DNA of 64,000 nt, taken from the NCBI RefSeq assembly GCF_014651915.1, contig NZ_BMXU01000001.1, positions 1,178,001 through 1,242,000 on the forward strand, read 5' to 3'. This document shows positions 1 through 9,532 of this stretch, piece by piece. A program made the translations under genes and the position numbers. Under the pieces are notes generated by a model. It did not search any database, was not told where the DNA came from, and worked only from the letters and a program-made list of their open reading frames with translations. Each line of letters begins with the position of its first letter. The stretch's first letter is position 1. Source of the stretch: Parvularcula lutaonensis. Lineage in GTDB: Bacteria > Pseudomonadota > Alphaproteobacteria > Caulobacterales > Parvularculaceae.

Positions 1-1
1 G

Positions 2-883
2 CCGCCGGGATCAGGCGGGATTACCCTCATCCAGATCGCCACGATCTTCGAGGAAGTGGCAGGCCGGGCCGCGCCAGAGGACGCCCTCCTGGCCTATATC
101 GAAGCCAGCCGGCTAGCCTATGCCGACCGTGGACGGTTCATCGGTGATCCGACGGCCATGGGCACCGACATGCTGTCTGCCGACGATCTCGTCCTTGCAC
201 TGACGAGCCGTACCTATCTCTCCGAACGGGCCAGGCTGGTGGGCGACAAGCCTGCCGAGGAGGTCGCCCCCGGCAACCCGGATGGCTACCTGCTGCGCGA
301 GGGCCGGATCGACGATACGGCCTACGAGGTCCCTTCGACGACCCATTTCTCGATCCGCGACAGCGAAGGCAACATCGTCTCGATGACGGCAACCGTGGAA
401 TTCCCGTTTGGCAGCCAGATGATGGTCCGGGGAATGGTTCTCAACAATCAGCTGACGGACTTTTCTCGTATTCCCGAGGTCGACGGTGTCCCGGCGGTCA
501 ATGCCCCCGGCCCCGGCAAGCGACCGATGAGCTCGATGACCCCGTTGATCGTTTTCGATGCCGATGGGGAACCTTACGCCGCGCTCGGCAGTCCCGGTGG
601 CACCGCGATCATTGGCTATGTGGCCAAGCCGCTCCTGCGTCACCTGGCGACCGGCGAACCGCTCAGCGAAGCGATCAAGCGCCCGCATGTCGTGGTCCCG
701 CGGGGTTCGGTGATCGTGGAGGAAGGTGGCGATGCCCTTGCAAAAGCCGCGGAGGAGCTCGGCTATTCCGTGACCCAGCGGCCGCTCTCATCGGGCATCT
801 ACGGCTTCGCCCTCACCAATGGCGGGATCGACCTCGTGGTCGACCCCCGCCGAGAAGGCTCTGCAAAGACATCAGTGGACTGA
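2..883 (+). CDS. ggt: Gamma-glutamyltransferase, C-terminal part (cut by window start)
   Basis: The reading frame is already open at base 2 and reads PPGSGGITLIQ, a conserved stretch of the large subunit of gamma-glutamyltranspeptidase, so the gene begins before the window. The enzyme is normally periplasmic; it cleaves the gamma-glutamyl bond of glutathione and related compounds and transfers the glutamyl group. The precursor cleaves itself in front of a nucleophilic threonine. Here that threonine is the first T of TTHFS (codon at 338), giving a small subunit of about 180 residues. The substrate-binding glycine motif GSPGG follows near 590. The gene converges on valS with only 4 bp between the two stops. 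Family assignment is firm; the physiological substrate is not shown by the sequence. Confidence 0.93.
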   Translation, partial: PPGSGGITLIQIATIFEEVAGRAAPEDALLAYIEASRLAYADRGRFIGDPTAMGTDMLSADDLVLALTSRTYLSERARLVGDKPAEEVAPGNPDGYLLREGRIDDTAYEVPSTTHFSIRDSEGNIVSMTATVEFPFGSQMMVRGMVLNNQLTDFSRIPEVDGVPAVNAPGPGKRPMSSMTPLIVFDADGEPYAALGSPGGTAIIGYVAKPLLRHLATGEPLSEAIKRPHVVVPRGSVIVEEGGDALAKAAEELGYSVTQRPLSSGIYGFALTNGGIDLVVDPRREGSAKTSVD

Positions 884-887
884 AGAC

Positions 888-3557
888 CTAAAGCGCCTCG
901 ATCCGGGCCTTGGCCGCCTGGAGCTGTTCCAGCTCGGCCGTGAATGCGGCCACGCGCTCGCGCTCCTGCTCTACCACCTCGGCCGGAGCATTGGCGACGA
1001 AGCGCTCGTTCGAGAGCTTGCCATTCGCCTTCTTCAGCTCGCCTTCGGTCTTGCCGATGGCTTTCGCGAGCCGCTCCATCTCCGCCTTGAGGTCGATGAC
1101 ATCTGCAACAGGCAGGGCGTAGGTCACCCCGCCGCTGACGATCTGGACCGACCCCTTGGGCGGCTCGGAGGCATGGGTGATCGTCTCGATCCTCGCCAGC
1201 CGCTTGATTGCAGGGGCCTGGGCATCGAGCAGCGCCTTGACCTGGTCCGGGGCATCGACGGCAACCAGTTCGAGCTTCGCCGCAACAGGCACGTTGACTT
1301 CCGTCCGGGCACTGCGGATTTCAGAGATCAGCGCTATGGCCGCGGCGATCTCGCCGGCCGCACCATCATCGGCAAAGCTGCTCGCAGGCCATCGCTGGTC
1401 GTCGATCGTTTTCTTGCCCTCGTTCATCGCGTGGTAGAGCTCACGCGTCACGAACGGCATGAACGGCTCGAGGCAGATCAGAATCGTCTTGAGCGCTGCA
1501 CCCATCGCCTTGCGGGTCTCGGCCTGCGCGGCCTCGTCCCCCTCGTCGAGGATTGGCTTCGACAGCTCCAGATACCAGTCGCAGAAGGTGCCCCACGCGA
1601 ACTGATAAATCGCGGACGCAGCCTCGTCGAAGCGGAAATCGTCAAGCGCACGGCTCACCTCCCCCGCCATCTTCGCGCCCTCATGGGCGATCCAGCGATT
1701 GAGGGGAAGCTCGAACGTATGGGGATCGATCTCTTCGTCCGTGATCGGAACGGAGCGCAGCTGGAGGAATCGCGCGGCGTTCCAGAGCTTGGTCCTGAAG
1801 TTCCGATAGCCCTCGACCCGTTGCTTCGATAGCGACAGGTCCCGCCCCTGGGTTGCCTGGCTTGCGAGGGTAAAGCGCAGCGGGTCGGCGCCGAACTCGT
1901 CCATATACTCGATCGGATCAACGACATTGCCTTTCGACTTGGACATCTTCTGTCCGTGTTCGTCCCGGACAAGGGCGTGGATATAGACCGTGCGGAACGG
2001 CACCTCCCCCATGAAGTGCATCGCCATCATCATCATCCGGGCAACCCAGAAGAAGATGATATCGAAAGCCGTCGAAAGCACCGCGGTCGGATAGAACTCC
2101 CGCAGCTCCTCCGTGTCTTCGGGCCAGCCAAGGGTCGAGAACGGCCACAACGCAGAGCTGAACCACGTATCAAGAACATCCGAGTCTTGGACGAGATCGA
2201 CCGCTTCGCCGTCGTAGTGCTCCGTCGCTAGACGATGGGCTTCGGCCTCGTCCTCGGCACAGAACGGCGTGCCGTCCGGGCCGTACCAGACCGGGATACG
2301 GTGCCCCCACCAAAGCTGGCGCGAGATGCACCAAGGCTCGATATTGTCCATCCAGTTGAAGTAGGTCTTCGACCAGTTCTCCGGCACGAATTTCGTCCTG
2401 CCCGAGTTCACGGCCTCGATCGCGGGACCCGCAAGGGTCTTCGCGTCGACATACCACTGGTCGGTCAGCATCGGCTCGATGACGACGCCGGAGCGGTCAC
2501 CGAAGGGCTGCATGATCAGCTTGTCCTCGATGCCCCGGAGAAGGCCGAGTTCCTCGATTTCCTTGACGACGCGCTCGCGCGCTTCGAACCGGTCAAGCTT
2601 GTGAAACCGTTCGGGTACGCCATTTTCCTCGGTTGCGATGATCCGCGCTTCCTCGTCCATCAGGACGATCAGCGGGATATCATGGCGCTTGGCGACTTCG
2701 AAGTCGTTGAAGTCGTGCGCGCCCGTGATCTTCACCGCGCCGGTGCCAAGCTCCGGGTCGGGATATTCATCCGCGATGATCGGGATCAGGCGATCAACGA
2801 TTGGCAGACGGACCTTCTTCCCGATCAGGTTCTTGTAGCGCTCGTCGTCGGGGTGCACCGCGACTGCGCCATCGCCGAGCATCGTCTCGGGGCGCGTCGT
2901 CGCTATGACGATCTCCTTGATGCCGTCGACTTCGCCATCCTCCAGCGGATAGGCGAAGTGCCACATCTTCCCGTTCACCTCCCGGTTCTCGACTTCGAGA
3001 TCGGAGATGGCGGTCTGGAATTTCGGGTCCCAGTTCACCAGCCGCTTGTCGCGGTAGATCAGCCCTTCCCTGTAAAGCTGCACGAAAACCTTTCGGACGG
3101 CGGCCGACAGGCCCTCATCCATGGTGAACCGCTCGCGGGACCAGTCACAGCTCGCGCCCAAGCGCTTGAGCTGGTTCTTGATCATGCCGCCTGACTCGGC
3201 CTTCCACTCCCAGACCTTCTGCACGAAGGCCTCGCGGCCGATGTCGCGGCGGTGCGGCTCCTGACGCTCCGCCATCTGACGTTCGACGACCATCTGCGTG
3301 GCGATGCCGGCATGGTCGACGCCGTATTGCCAGAGGACCTTGCGGCCCTGGCGGCGGCGGTAGCGGCACAGGATGTCCTGCAGCGTATTGTTGAGCGCAT
3401 GGCCGACATGCAGGCTGCCGGTGACATTGGGCGGCGGGATGACGATCGAAAACGGCTCGCCCTCGCCTGCGGGTTTGAACAGGCCGGCTTCCTCCTGCTC
3501 GCGGTAGAGGCGCGGCTCGGCTTCGAGGTGGTCAAAAGTCTTGGGCAGGTCTCGCAT
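888..3557 (-). CDS. valS: Valyl-tRNA synthetase
   Basis: Cytoplasmic class I aminoacyl-tRNA synthetase that charges tRNA-Val and edits misactivated threonine. The 889-residue protein shows the family order: the HIGH-type motif LHVGH at residues 49-53 after PPPNVTG, a large CP1 editing domain in the first half, then KMSKSKGNV at roughly residue 535. It ends with the anticodon-binding domain and a charged C-terminal coiled coil (last 65 residues) typical of ValRS. Length is close to normal (about 900-950). The ATG start at 3557 is preceded by a GC-rich stretch with no strong ribosome-binding site. It is transcribed away from the TonB receptor terminator and converges on the gamma-glutamyltransferase gene. 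Nothing unusual. Confidence 0.97.
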   Translation of the reverse strand: MRDLPKTFDHLEAEPRLYREQEEAGLFKPAGEGEPFSIVIPPPNVTGSLHVGHALNNTLQDILCRYRRRQGRKVLWQYGVDHAGIATQMVVERQMAERQEPHRRDIGREAFVQKVWEWKAESGGMIKNQLKRLGASCDWSRERFTMDEGLSAAVRKVFVQLYREGLIYRDKRLVNWDPKFQTAISDLEVENREVNGKMWHFAYPLEDGEVDGIKEIVIATTRPETMLGDGAVAVHPDDERYKNLIGKKVRLPIVDRLIPIIADEYPDPELGTGAVKITGAHDFNDFEVAKRHDIPLIVLMDEEARIIATEENGVPERFHKLDRFEARERVVKEIEELGLLRGIEDKLIMQPFGDRSGVVIEPMLTDQWYVDAKTLAGPAIEAVNSGRTKFVPENWSKTYFNWMDNIEPWCISRQLWWGHRIPVWYGPDGTPFCAEDEAEAHRLATEHYDGEAVDLVQDSDVLDTWFSSALWPFSTLGWPEDTEELREFYPTAVLSTAFDIIFFWVARMMMMAMHFMGEVPFRTVYIHALVRDEHGQKMSKSKGNVVDPIEYMDEFGADPLRFTLASQATQGRDLSLSKQRVEGYRNFRTKLWNAARFLQLRSVPITDEEIDPHTFELPLNRWIAHEGAKMAGEVSRALDDFRFDEAASAIYQFAWGTFCDWYLELSKPILDEGDEAAQAETRKAMGAALKTILICLEPFMPFVTRELYHAMNEGKKTIDDQRWPASSFADDGAAGEIAAAIALISEIRSARTEVNVPVAAKLELVAVDAPDQVKALLDAQAPAIKRLARIETITHASEPPKGSVQIVSGGVTYALPVADVIDLKAEMERLAKAIGKTEGELKKANGKLSNERFVANAPAEVVEQERERVAAFTAELEQLQAAKARIEAL

Positions 3558-3603
3558 CCCGCCCGCTTAGCGCCTGCAGCAGGAAATGCCACGGGGGACT
3601 TGC

Positions 3604-3637
3604 GGCAAAAGAAAAGGGCGGCCGAAGCCGCCCTTCC
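3604..3637 (-). terminator. Rho-independent terminator of the TonB receptor gene
   Basis: On the minus strand a perfect 9-bp GC-rich stem (3614-3622 with 3627-3635) closes on a TTCG tetraloop and runs into a T-rich tract (TTTTCTTTT). It lies about 30 bp past the stop of the receptor gene, separating it from valS. Confidence 0.85.
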
Positions 3638-3665
3638 CCACCCACTCACTGGGTATCGTTTCAGC

Positions 3666-6600
3666 TTACCACTCGTAGCGGAAGCCGATGCGGGCCTGGT
3701 AGAAGGACAGGTCCGGCTCGAAACGGCCAGTCGGATCGTCGTCCAGGAAGTTGAAGCGGTACAGGCAGTCGTCAGCCTGCACGCAGACGGTGCGGGGGTC
3801 GTCGCCGACCAGCGCGGTCGCACCATCGACACCATTGGCGGCAACATCGGCAGCGGACACGAGGTCAGCCGAGACGGTGTTGTCGGCGTTGAAGCGCGGA
3901 GCGCGTTTGAAGGTGCCCCACTCGTCGTTGAGGAAGTTGCCGACATTCTCGATGTCGAGAATGAACTTCAGCTTGTTGCCGGTGAAGCGCTCCATGCCGA
4001 AATTGGCGAACGGGAGCTCCTGCTCGAAGTGGAAGTCCCAGAACTGGTTCCAGGGACCTTCGTCACCGCCACGCGGCTGGATGCCCGGGGACATGCCACG
4101 CTCGTTGACGAAGCGCAGGAAGTCGGCCTGATCGAAGGTCGAGGCGAAGACGACACGCGGATCGTTGAAGCCGCTGGCGTCAAAGCTCGGCACATAGAGC
4201 AGGTCGTTGTCGAACGGGTTCTCACCATCACCCGGACGGCCGAACAGCGGGTTCGAGCTCGAGGTGTTGAAGGTGTAGCTGAAGGTGTCGCCCGACTGGA
4301 TGTCACCGAACAGCGCGATCTTGGTGTTCAGGCCTTCGAAGAGCTCGGTCTCGTAATCGAGGAAGATCTTGAAGGCATGCTCGACCTGGAAGTTCGAGGT
4401 GCCGGCCGAAGGGAAGTTCCGGTCGCTGTCGATGATCGCACGGTAGTTCGAGATGCCGCGCGAGCTGGTGCCCGGCGTGACGCTCTCGATGTCCTGGTGT
4501 GCGTAGCTGACATTGAAGCCGAAGCCGTTGTCGTAGTTCTTGGCCAGCGAGACGGTGAAGGTGTTCGAGACGCCTTCCTCGAAGTTGTCGAGGGCGACAA
4601 CGTTCGAGATGCCGAGGGCCTGCAGGTTGGCATAGATCGGACGACCGTCGGGAGCCGTGCCGGTCGGCTGGGTTGCCGGCAGTTGCGTCTGCGCCAGGTT
4701 GCGCCACAGGAAGCCGTTTTGGGTTTCCGTGCGGAGGTACTGGAGCGTCAGCTGGTAGTCGGTACCGAGATCAACCGGAAGACCGAAGCCCGTGAAGTCG
4801 AGGTCGAACGACTGGTCGAGGCGGAGGGAGCCCTTCCAGTCCGACGGGATCTCGAAGTCAGGCGAAATGACGTCGATCGGGACGAACGTCGCCAGGGTGG
4901 TCTGAGCGACCTGGTCCTGCAGGGCTTGCGGGACCGTGTTCGGGTTCACACCGGTGAAGGTGCCCGAAGCGGTCGGCGCAACGAGGCCCTGGAACGCGTT
5001 GGAGATCCAGACCTTCGGATCGCCACCGGCGAAGAGACCGAAGCCGCCGGTGATCTTGGTGCGCGGCAGCGGGTCGTATTCGAACGAGACGCGCGGCATG
5101 ACCAGCGACTTGCCATCGAGATTCTGCGTCGATTCGAAACCGTAGGTGTTGAAGAACGTCGTCGACGGGATCGGCTCGTCGTCTTGCTGGAAGAGCTCGA
5201 TGCGGACGCCGAGATCGACCGAGAGGTCCGAACGAATCTGCCAGGTGTCCTGGGCGGACAGCGACCACTTGCTCAGACCCCACTCAGCGGCGGCGTCATT
5301 GGCGTCGTTGGTCGGCGCGTTGCGGTACTCGACGTCGGCGACGCCGTTGACGAGGTCGTCATAGTTATCGAACGTGAACCGGCCGTTCGAACGTTCGACG
5401 AACAGGTTGAAGAGTTCGTAGTTTTCGTACTCAGCACCGAAGGTGAGCTGGTGATCCTGCCAGGTGTAGTCGGCACGGGCCAGGATCTGGAGACGCTCGT
5501 CCTCGAAGGCATTGGCGTGACGGAAACGGTCACATCCGCCGGTGAGGAAGATCTCGTCATCCGGATCCGGCGTGTCGATCAGGCCGTCCAGCGGCGAGCC
5601 GGCGATCTGGTTCTCGGTCAGGCTGAAGCGGATCTCGCCGACACCCGGCAGGCCACAGATCTGGCCACGGGAGTTGTCCTTGAAATTGACACGGAGCTGG
5701 GTCGACAGATCGTTGGTCCAGTCCGAGAACAGCTCGGCGGTGTAAACATCGACTTCCTGCGGGACGTTGTACCAGGTGTTCCGGAACTCGCTCGCGGAGA
5801 TCGACTGAAGGCCGTTTTCCTCCGTCGACTGATAGGTGAACTTCGCACGGTGATCGTCGTTGATGTTCCAGTCGATCGAGCCGAGGAAACGCTCTGAGGT
5901 CTGCGGCGCGGCAACGGTGAGCGGACGGCCACCCATGTCGATGCCATAGGTGTCCAGAACGAGCTGGTTCAGGGCCGGGAAGAGGTTGGAGTCGATGTTG
6001 TCTTCGGCATCTTCGTCCGCAAACGAACGGGTCGAAGCCGATTCGAACTCGTCATAGGACACGAAGAAGAACAGCTTGTCCTTGATGATCGGACCACCGA
6101 AGGTGAAGCCGTACTCTTTCTCGTCGAATTCCGGCTGGGGAACGAGCTGACCATCGGCGACGTCGCCATTGTAGTCTTCGTTACGGCGATAGTAGAACGC
6201 CGTACCCTTGAATTCGTTCGTACCCGACTTGGTGACGACGTTGACGAGACCGCCGGTGAAGCCCGACGAAATGGCCGAGTAATCAGCGGCGACGATCGAG
6301 GCGTTCTCGACGGCGTCCAGGTTGATCGGCGAACGAGCCGTCGGATAGGTCGAGTTGGACAGGCCGAAATCGTCCTGCAGCAGCGCGCCGTTGACGGCGA
6401 GGCCGTTGAATTTCGGGTTCGCACCGGCGACCGACAGGTTGCCTTCGCCGTTCGACTGGGCGAGCGGATCGCGATTCAGGGTAGCGATGAGGTCACGCTG
6501 GACGGTCGGCGTGGAAGCGATGTCGTCTTCGCTGAAGGACGAGCCGACGCCGCCGTTGAGATCGAGACGCTTCGAACGGGTTGCCTTGACCACGATGGTG

Positions 6601-6950
6601 TCGCCTTGCTCGGCGCCATCGAGGTAGAGGGTGATCGAGTTGGACGACGGCTGCAGGCGGATACCTTCACGCGTGACCGAACCGCTCTCGGCCTCAGCCG
6701 TGATGGTGTAAGGGCCGCCGACGGCGAGACCGCTTTCGAAGAACACACCGTTCGACGACGTGGTGGCACGGGCAGAACGGCCCGTCCGCGTGTCGGTGAT
6801 CGTGACGGTGACACCTGCGACCGGGTTCCCGGCAGCGTCCAGCAGCGTGCCTTGGAGATCGGAAGAGGTGAACTGCGCATGCGCAGCGGGCGCGAGAGAC
6901 GCCGCGATGGCCATTGCGGCAGCGCCGCCGGCCCAACGATTGTTGAACAT
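3666..6950 (-). CDS. TonB-dependent outer-membrane receptor, Oar-like, with N-terminal carboxypeptidase-regulatory-like domain
   Basis: Predicted 1,094-residue outer-membrane transporter. A signal peptide ending AHAQF is followed by a carboxypeptidase-regulatory-like beta-sandwich (about 27-110; GTLLDAAGNPVAGVTVTI). Next comes a plug (about 120-240) with the characteristic GLVNVVTKSGTNEFKG, and then a long beta-barrel. The C-terminus ends in YEW, the aromatic last residue expected for Bam-dependent insertion. This architecture is typical of Oar/OmpA-related TonB receptors in Caulobacterales-like bacteria. They import or handle large substrates such as peptides, glycans or siderophores, and the substrate cannot be read from sequence. 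No exbB, tonB or degradative enzyme adjoins it. A long open frame lies antisense but is a codon-bias shadow. Confidence 0.93.
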   Translation of the reverse strand: MFNNRWAGGAAAMAIAASLAPAAHAQFTSSDLQGTLLDAAGNPVAGVTVTITDTRTGRSARATTSSNGVFFESGLAVGGPYTITAEAESGSVTREGIRLQPSSNSITLYLDGAEQGDTIVVKATRSKRLDLNGGVGSSFSEDDIASTPTVQRDLIATLNRDPLAQSNGEGNLSVAGANPKFNGLAVNGALLQDDFGLSNSTYPTARSPINLDAVENASIVAADYSAISSGFTGGLVNVVTKSGTNEFKGTAFYYRRNEDYNGDVADGQLVPQPEFDEKEYGFTFGGPIIKDKLFFFVSYDEFESASTRSFADEDAEDNIDSNLFPALNQLVLDTYGIDMGGRPLTVAAPQTSERFLGSIDWNINDDHRAKFTYQSTEENGLQSISASEFRNTWYNVPQEVDVYTAELFSDWTNDLSTQLRVNFKDNSRGQICGLPGVGEIRFSLTENQIAGSPLDGLIDTPDPDDEIFLTGGCDRFRHANAFEDERLQILARADYTWQDHQLTFGAEYENYELFNLFVERSNGRFTFDNYDDLVNGVADVEYRNAPTNDANDAAAEWGLSKWSLSAQDTWQIRSDLSVDLGVRIELFQQDDEPIPSTTFFNTYGFESTQNLDGKSLVMPRVSFEYDPLPRTKITGGFGLFAGGDPKVWISNAFQGLVAPTASGTFTGVNPNTVPQALQDQVAQTTLATFVPIDVISPDFEIPSDWKGSLRLDQSFDLDFTGFGLPVDLGTDYQLTLQYLRTETQNGFLWRNLAQTQLPATQPTGTAPDGRPIYANLQALGISNVVALDNFEEGVSNTFTVSLAKNYDNGFGFNVSYAHQDIESVTPGTSSRGISNYRAIIDSDRNFPSAGTSNFQVEHAFKIFLDYETELFEGLNTKIALFGDIQSGDTFSYTFNTSSSNPLFGRPGDGENPFDNDLLYVPSFDASGFNDPRVVFASTFDQADFLRFVNERGMSPGIQPRGGDEGPWNQFWDFHFEQELPFANFGMERFTGNKLKFILDIENVGNFLNDEWGTFKRAPRFNADNTVSADLVSAADVAANGVDGATALVGDDPRTVCVQADDCLYRFNFLDDDPTGRFEPDLSFYQARIGFRYEW

Positions 6951-7108
6951 AGTCAGTCCCCAGATGGTGAGTGAGTCTAAGTAACGAACTCGTGGGGGCG
7001 ACTAGTCGCGGAGTATGACGCTTTCTAACGACTTTTCTGTCAGATTTGTGACAGGCGCGGCTTCCCCTCGGGGTGGTGCGGAGAAGCCACAGTTTGTGAA
7101 GGAGATGC

Positions 7109-8872
7109 TTACATTTCTTGAGGGATTTGAATCCCTAGCTGGCCAAGAATGTCTTCGATCTGTCGCAACGTGACGGCCACGAGCGCCAGCCGCGAGCGAC
7201 GGATATCCGGGTCCTGTTCGTCGGCGATTCTGCAATTGGCATAGAACTTTGAGAATGCCTGCGCCGTCTGGAACGCATGTTCGCAGAGGATATGCGGCAT
7301 CCGTTTTTCGTAGGCACTCCGGTGGGCATCGCCGTAACCGAGAAGTGATGTCGCGAGATCGACCTCGGCTTGCTCTTTGAGACAAAATGTCCCGGTCATG
7401 GCCTCGTCGAACGGGACGCCGGCCTTGCGCAGAACCGACCGCATTCGCACCGCCGCATAGAGAAGATAGGGGCCTGTCTTTCCCTCGAATGCGACGAAGC
7501 GGTCGATATCAAAGACATAATCCGTGGTCCGCGGGTTCGAGAGATCCGCGAATTTGAGCGCGGCGATCCCGACCATCCGGGCATTGTCCGCCCGGCTCGG
7601 ATCATCGGCACCATCCCCGGAATTCTCACGCAGGCGCTCCTCGGCCTTTTCCGTCACCATGGCGATGAGGTCGGAGAGTTTCAGAACGCCCCCTTCGCGG
7701 GTCTTGAACGGCTTTCCGTCCTTGCCGTTCATCGTCCCGAACGCCGCGTGCTCGAGCTGGTCTTCCTCAAAGAGGCCCATTTTCACGGCTGCGCGGAAGA
7801 CCTGCACGAAGTGCTCGGACTGCCGCTTGTCGACGACGTAGATCGCCCTTTCGAAGCCGTCTTGCTTGCGCTGCACCAGAGTCGCGAGATCCGTCGAGCC
7901 ATAGCCGACAGATCCGTTCGACTTGACCACCAGGAGCGGCGGGATCCCTTTCTTGTCGTCCTCGCGCGCGACGAACACCACCTGGGCACCGTCGCTCTCC
8001 TCGAGGAGTCCCCTCTCCTTCAGCTCGGCGACCATCGGCTCGATCAGGTCATGCACCGATGCCTCTCCGCGCCAGAGCTCGAAACTCACGCCCAGCGCGC
8101 CGTAGTCACGTTCGAGCGCTTCACGGCTGACATTGACGAAGTGCTGCCAGAGTGCGCGATAGCCGGGCCGACCGGCCTGCAGTTCGGCGGTTGCGGCCTG
8201 CGCCTCGGCCATCCGCTCGGGATCGGCCTTGCAGGCTGCCGACGCCGCCGGATAGATCTCGGCGAGCTCCTCCACGGTGACAGGGCTCTCCTCGGGGAAG
8301 CCATCGGTCTTGTTCTCGTCGAAATAGGGAAGATCCGGCATCCGGCGGCGGAGCTCGGCGATCAGCTGGCCCATCTGCAGGCCCCAGTCGCCAAGGTGGA
8401 TGTCACCGAGTGCATCGTCCCCTGCTCGGCGCATGATCCGCTTCAGCGCCTCGCCGATGATCGCGCTGCGCAGATGGCCGACATGGAGCGGCTTCGCCAC
8501 GTTCGGCCCGCCATAGTCGAGCACGACCTTCTCCGCCTTCTCCACGCGGAAGCAGCCCTGCTGCTCATCCGCTTTCAGCTCGGAGGCCAGCTCTTCGACA
8601 AAGGCGACGGTCGGGGTGAGGTTCAGGAAACCCGGCCCGGCCAGTGTCACCTCCTCGAACGCCGCATCCCCGTCGAGGCGTGCCTTGATGGCATCGGCGA
8701 GCTGGCGCGGGTTCTTCTTCGCAGCCTTCGCTGCGGCGAGCGCACCGTTGCACTGAAACGGCGCGAGGTCAGGCCGGTCCGAGACGCGCACTGCTCCGAG
8801 CGCGCGGTCGAGGCCCTCCGCTTCGAAGGCATCGCCGACAATGCGGCTGAGCCGCTCGGTCAGAGAGATCAT
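7109..8872 (-). CDS. argS: Arginyl-tRNA synthetase
   Basis: Class I synthetase that charges tRNA-Arg. The 587-residue protein starts MISLTERLSR. It has the additional N-terminal ArgRS domain (about 1-105), then GGPNVAKPLHVGH with the HIGH-type histidines at 130 and 133, the Rossmann catalytic core, and a DALR-type anticodon-binding C-terminus (about 460-587). As in many ArgRS, the canonical KMSKS is not obvious. The start was set at 8872 because it forms TGATG with the stop of the upstream lipoprotein gene (1-base overlap), which implies translational coupling. The frame is open further upstream, but that stretch is the shadow of the lipoprotein. Confidence 0.96.
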   Translation of the reverse strand: MISLTERLSRIVGDAFEAEGLDRALGAVRVSDRPDLAPFQCNGALAAAKAAKKNPRQLADAIKARLDGDAAFEEVTLAGPGFLNLTPTVAFVEELASELKADEQQGCFRVEKAEKVVLDYGGPNVAKPLHVGHLRSAIIGEALKRIMRRAGDDALGDIHLGDWGLQMGQLIAELRRRMPDLPYFDENKTDGFPEESPVTVEELAEIYPAASAACKADPERMAEAQAATAELQAGRPGYRALWQHFVNVSREALERDYGALGVSFELWRGEASVHDLIEPMVAELKERGLLEESDGAQVVFVAREDDKKGIPPLLVVKSNGSVGYGSTDLATLVQRKQDGFERAIYVVDKRQSEHFVQVFRAAVKMGLFEEDQLEHAAFGTMNGKDGKPFKTREGGVLKLSDLIAMVTEKAEERLRENSGDGADDPSRADNARMVGIAALKFADLSNPRTTDYVFDIDRFVAFEGKTGPYLLYAAVRMRSVLRKAGVPFDEAMTGTFCLKEQAEVDLATSLLGYGDAHRSAYEKRMPHILCEHAFQTAQAFSKFYANCRIADEQDPDIRRSRLALVAVTLRQIEDILGQLGIQIPQEM

Positions 8873-9432
8873 CAGAGCTCCGGGAATTTGAGGCTGGCGC
8901 CCGAGCGGTTCCAGCGGAACTGCTCCTCGGTGAGGACAAAGCCGATGGCGATCTCGAAGTTGAGACCCGAAGTCGCTTCCTTCGCACGCGGGATCACGAT
9001 GCTTTCGATCTCCTCGGTGAGCGTCACGACGCTTTGCCCCGGCTTGAAGGTAACGGGCACCTGGAAGGTTTCTTTTGCGATGACGTCGCGATTCGTGCGG
9101 GTGACGGCGACGAAGTACTCGACCATCACGGTGTCTTCCTCGGCAGCCGGGCCGCGGCCGATCGACATGGTGAAGGCAACCTCCGCGTCGATGGGCACGT
9201 CGGCGTAATAGCGGCACGAACTGGTGACATCGTCGATCTCGCCCGAGAACGCGACGTTCTCCAGCGCAGGCTCTGCGCCGCGGAAGTCGATGAACCTTGC
9301 TGCCTGCTCGAGGACGAACACGTTCGGGCACGGCGCCGGGTTGGCGAGCCGTGCCGCGCGGCGGCGTTCCGTGCTGGCGCAGCCCTCCAGCAGGAGGACA
9401 AGGGCGAGAAGAATGACGGCGTATGGACGCAT
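8872..9432 (-). CDS. Small lipoprotein of unknown function, coupled to argS
   Basis: Predicted 186-residue lipoprotein starting MRPYAVILLALVLLLEGCAS. A basic n-region, a leucine-rich core and a lipobox (LLEGC) place the acylated cysteine near residue 18. The mature part is predicted to be mainly beta-structured and carries conserved-looking stretches such as ENVAFSGEIDDV and ETFQVPVTF. I cannot assign a domain with certainty. An earlier in-frame ATG at 9480 would add 16 residues in front of the signal peptide and is less likely. The gene ends inside the argS start codon, so the two are probably co-transcribed. Confidence 0.8.
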   Translation of the reverse strand: MRPYAVILLALVLLLEGCASTERRRAARLANPAPCPNVFVLEQAARFIDFRGAEPALENVAFSGEIDDVTSSCRYYADVPIDAEVAFTMSIGRGPAAEEDTVMVEYFVAVTRTNRDVIAKETFQVPVTFKPGQSVVTLTEEIESIVIPRAKEATSGLNFEIAIGFVLTEEQFRWNRSGASLKFPEL

Positions 9433-9532
9433 AGAGGCGTGGCTCCCGTGACGCTGGTCGAATATGGCGGTAGCCCGCACTTCGCAATTCCTATAGGTGA
9501 GCTTTCACCCGACGCGAACCCTGGCGGGGCGA

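Noticed and set aside
3252-5897. An 881-codon plus-strand open frame opposite the TonB receptor gene and valS start
   Set aside because: It is antisense to a clear receptor gene, is rich in Val/Arg/Glu as expected from GC-biased third positions, and has no domain, signal or ribosome-binding site.
6951-7108. Riboswitch or siderophore-type operator upstream of the TonB receptor
   Set aside because: No recognisable aptamer such as the B12 box and no clear Fur-like palindrome was found in the short leader.
7370-9208. A 612-codon plus-strand frame opposite argS
   Set aside because: It is a shadow of argS; its composition is typical of antisense frames in high-GC genes and there is no recognisable domain.
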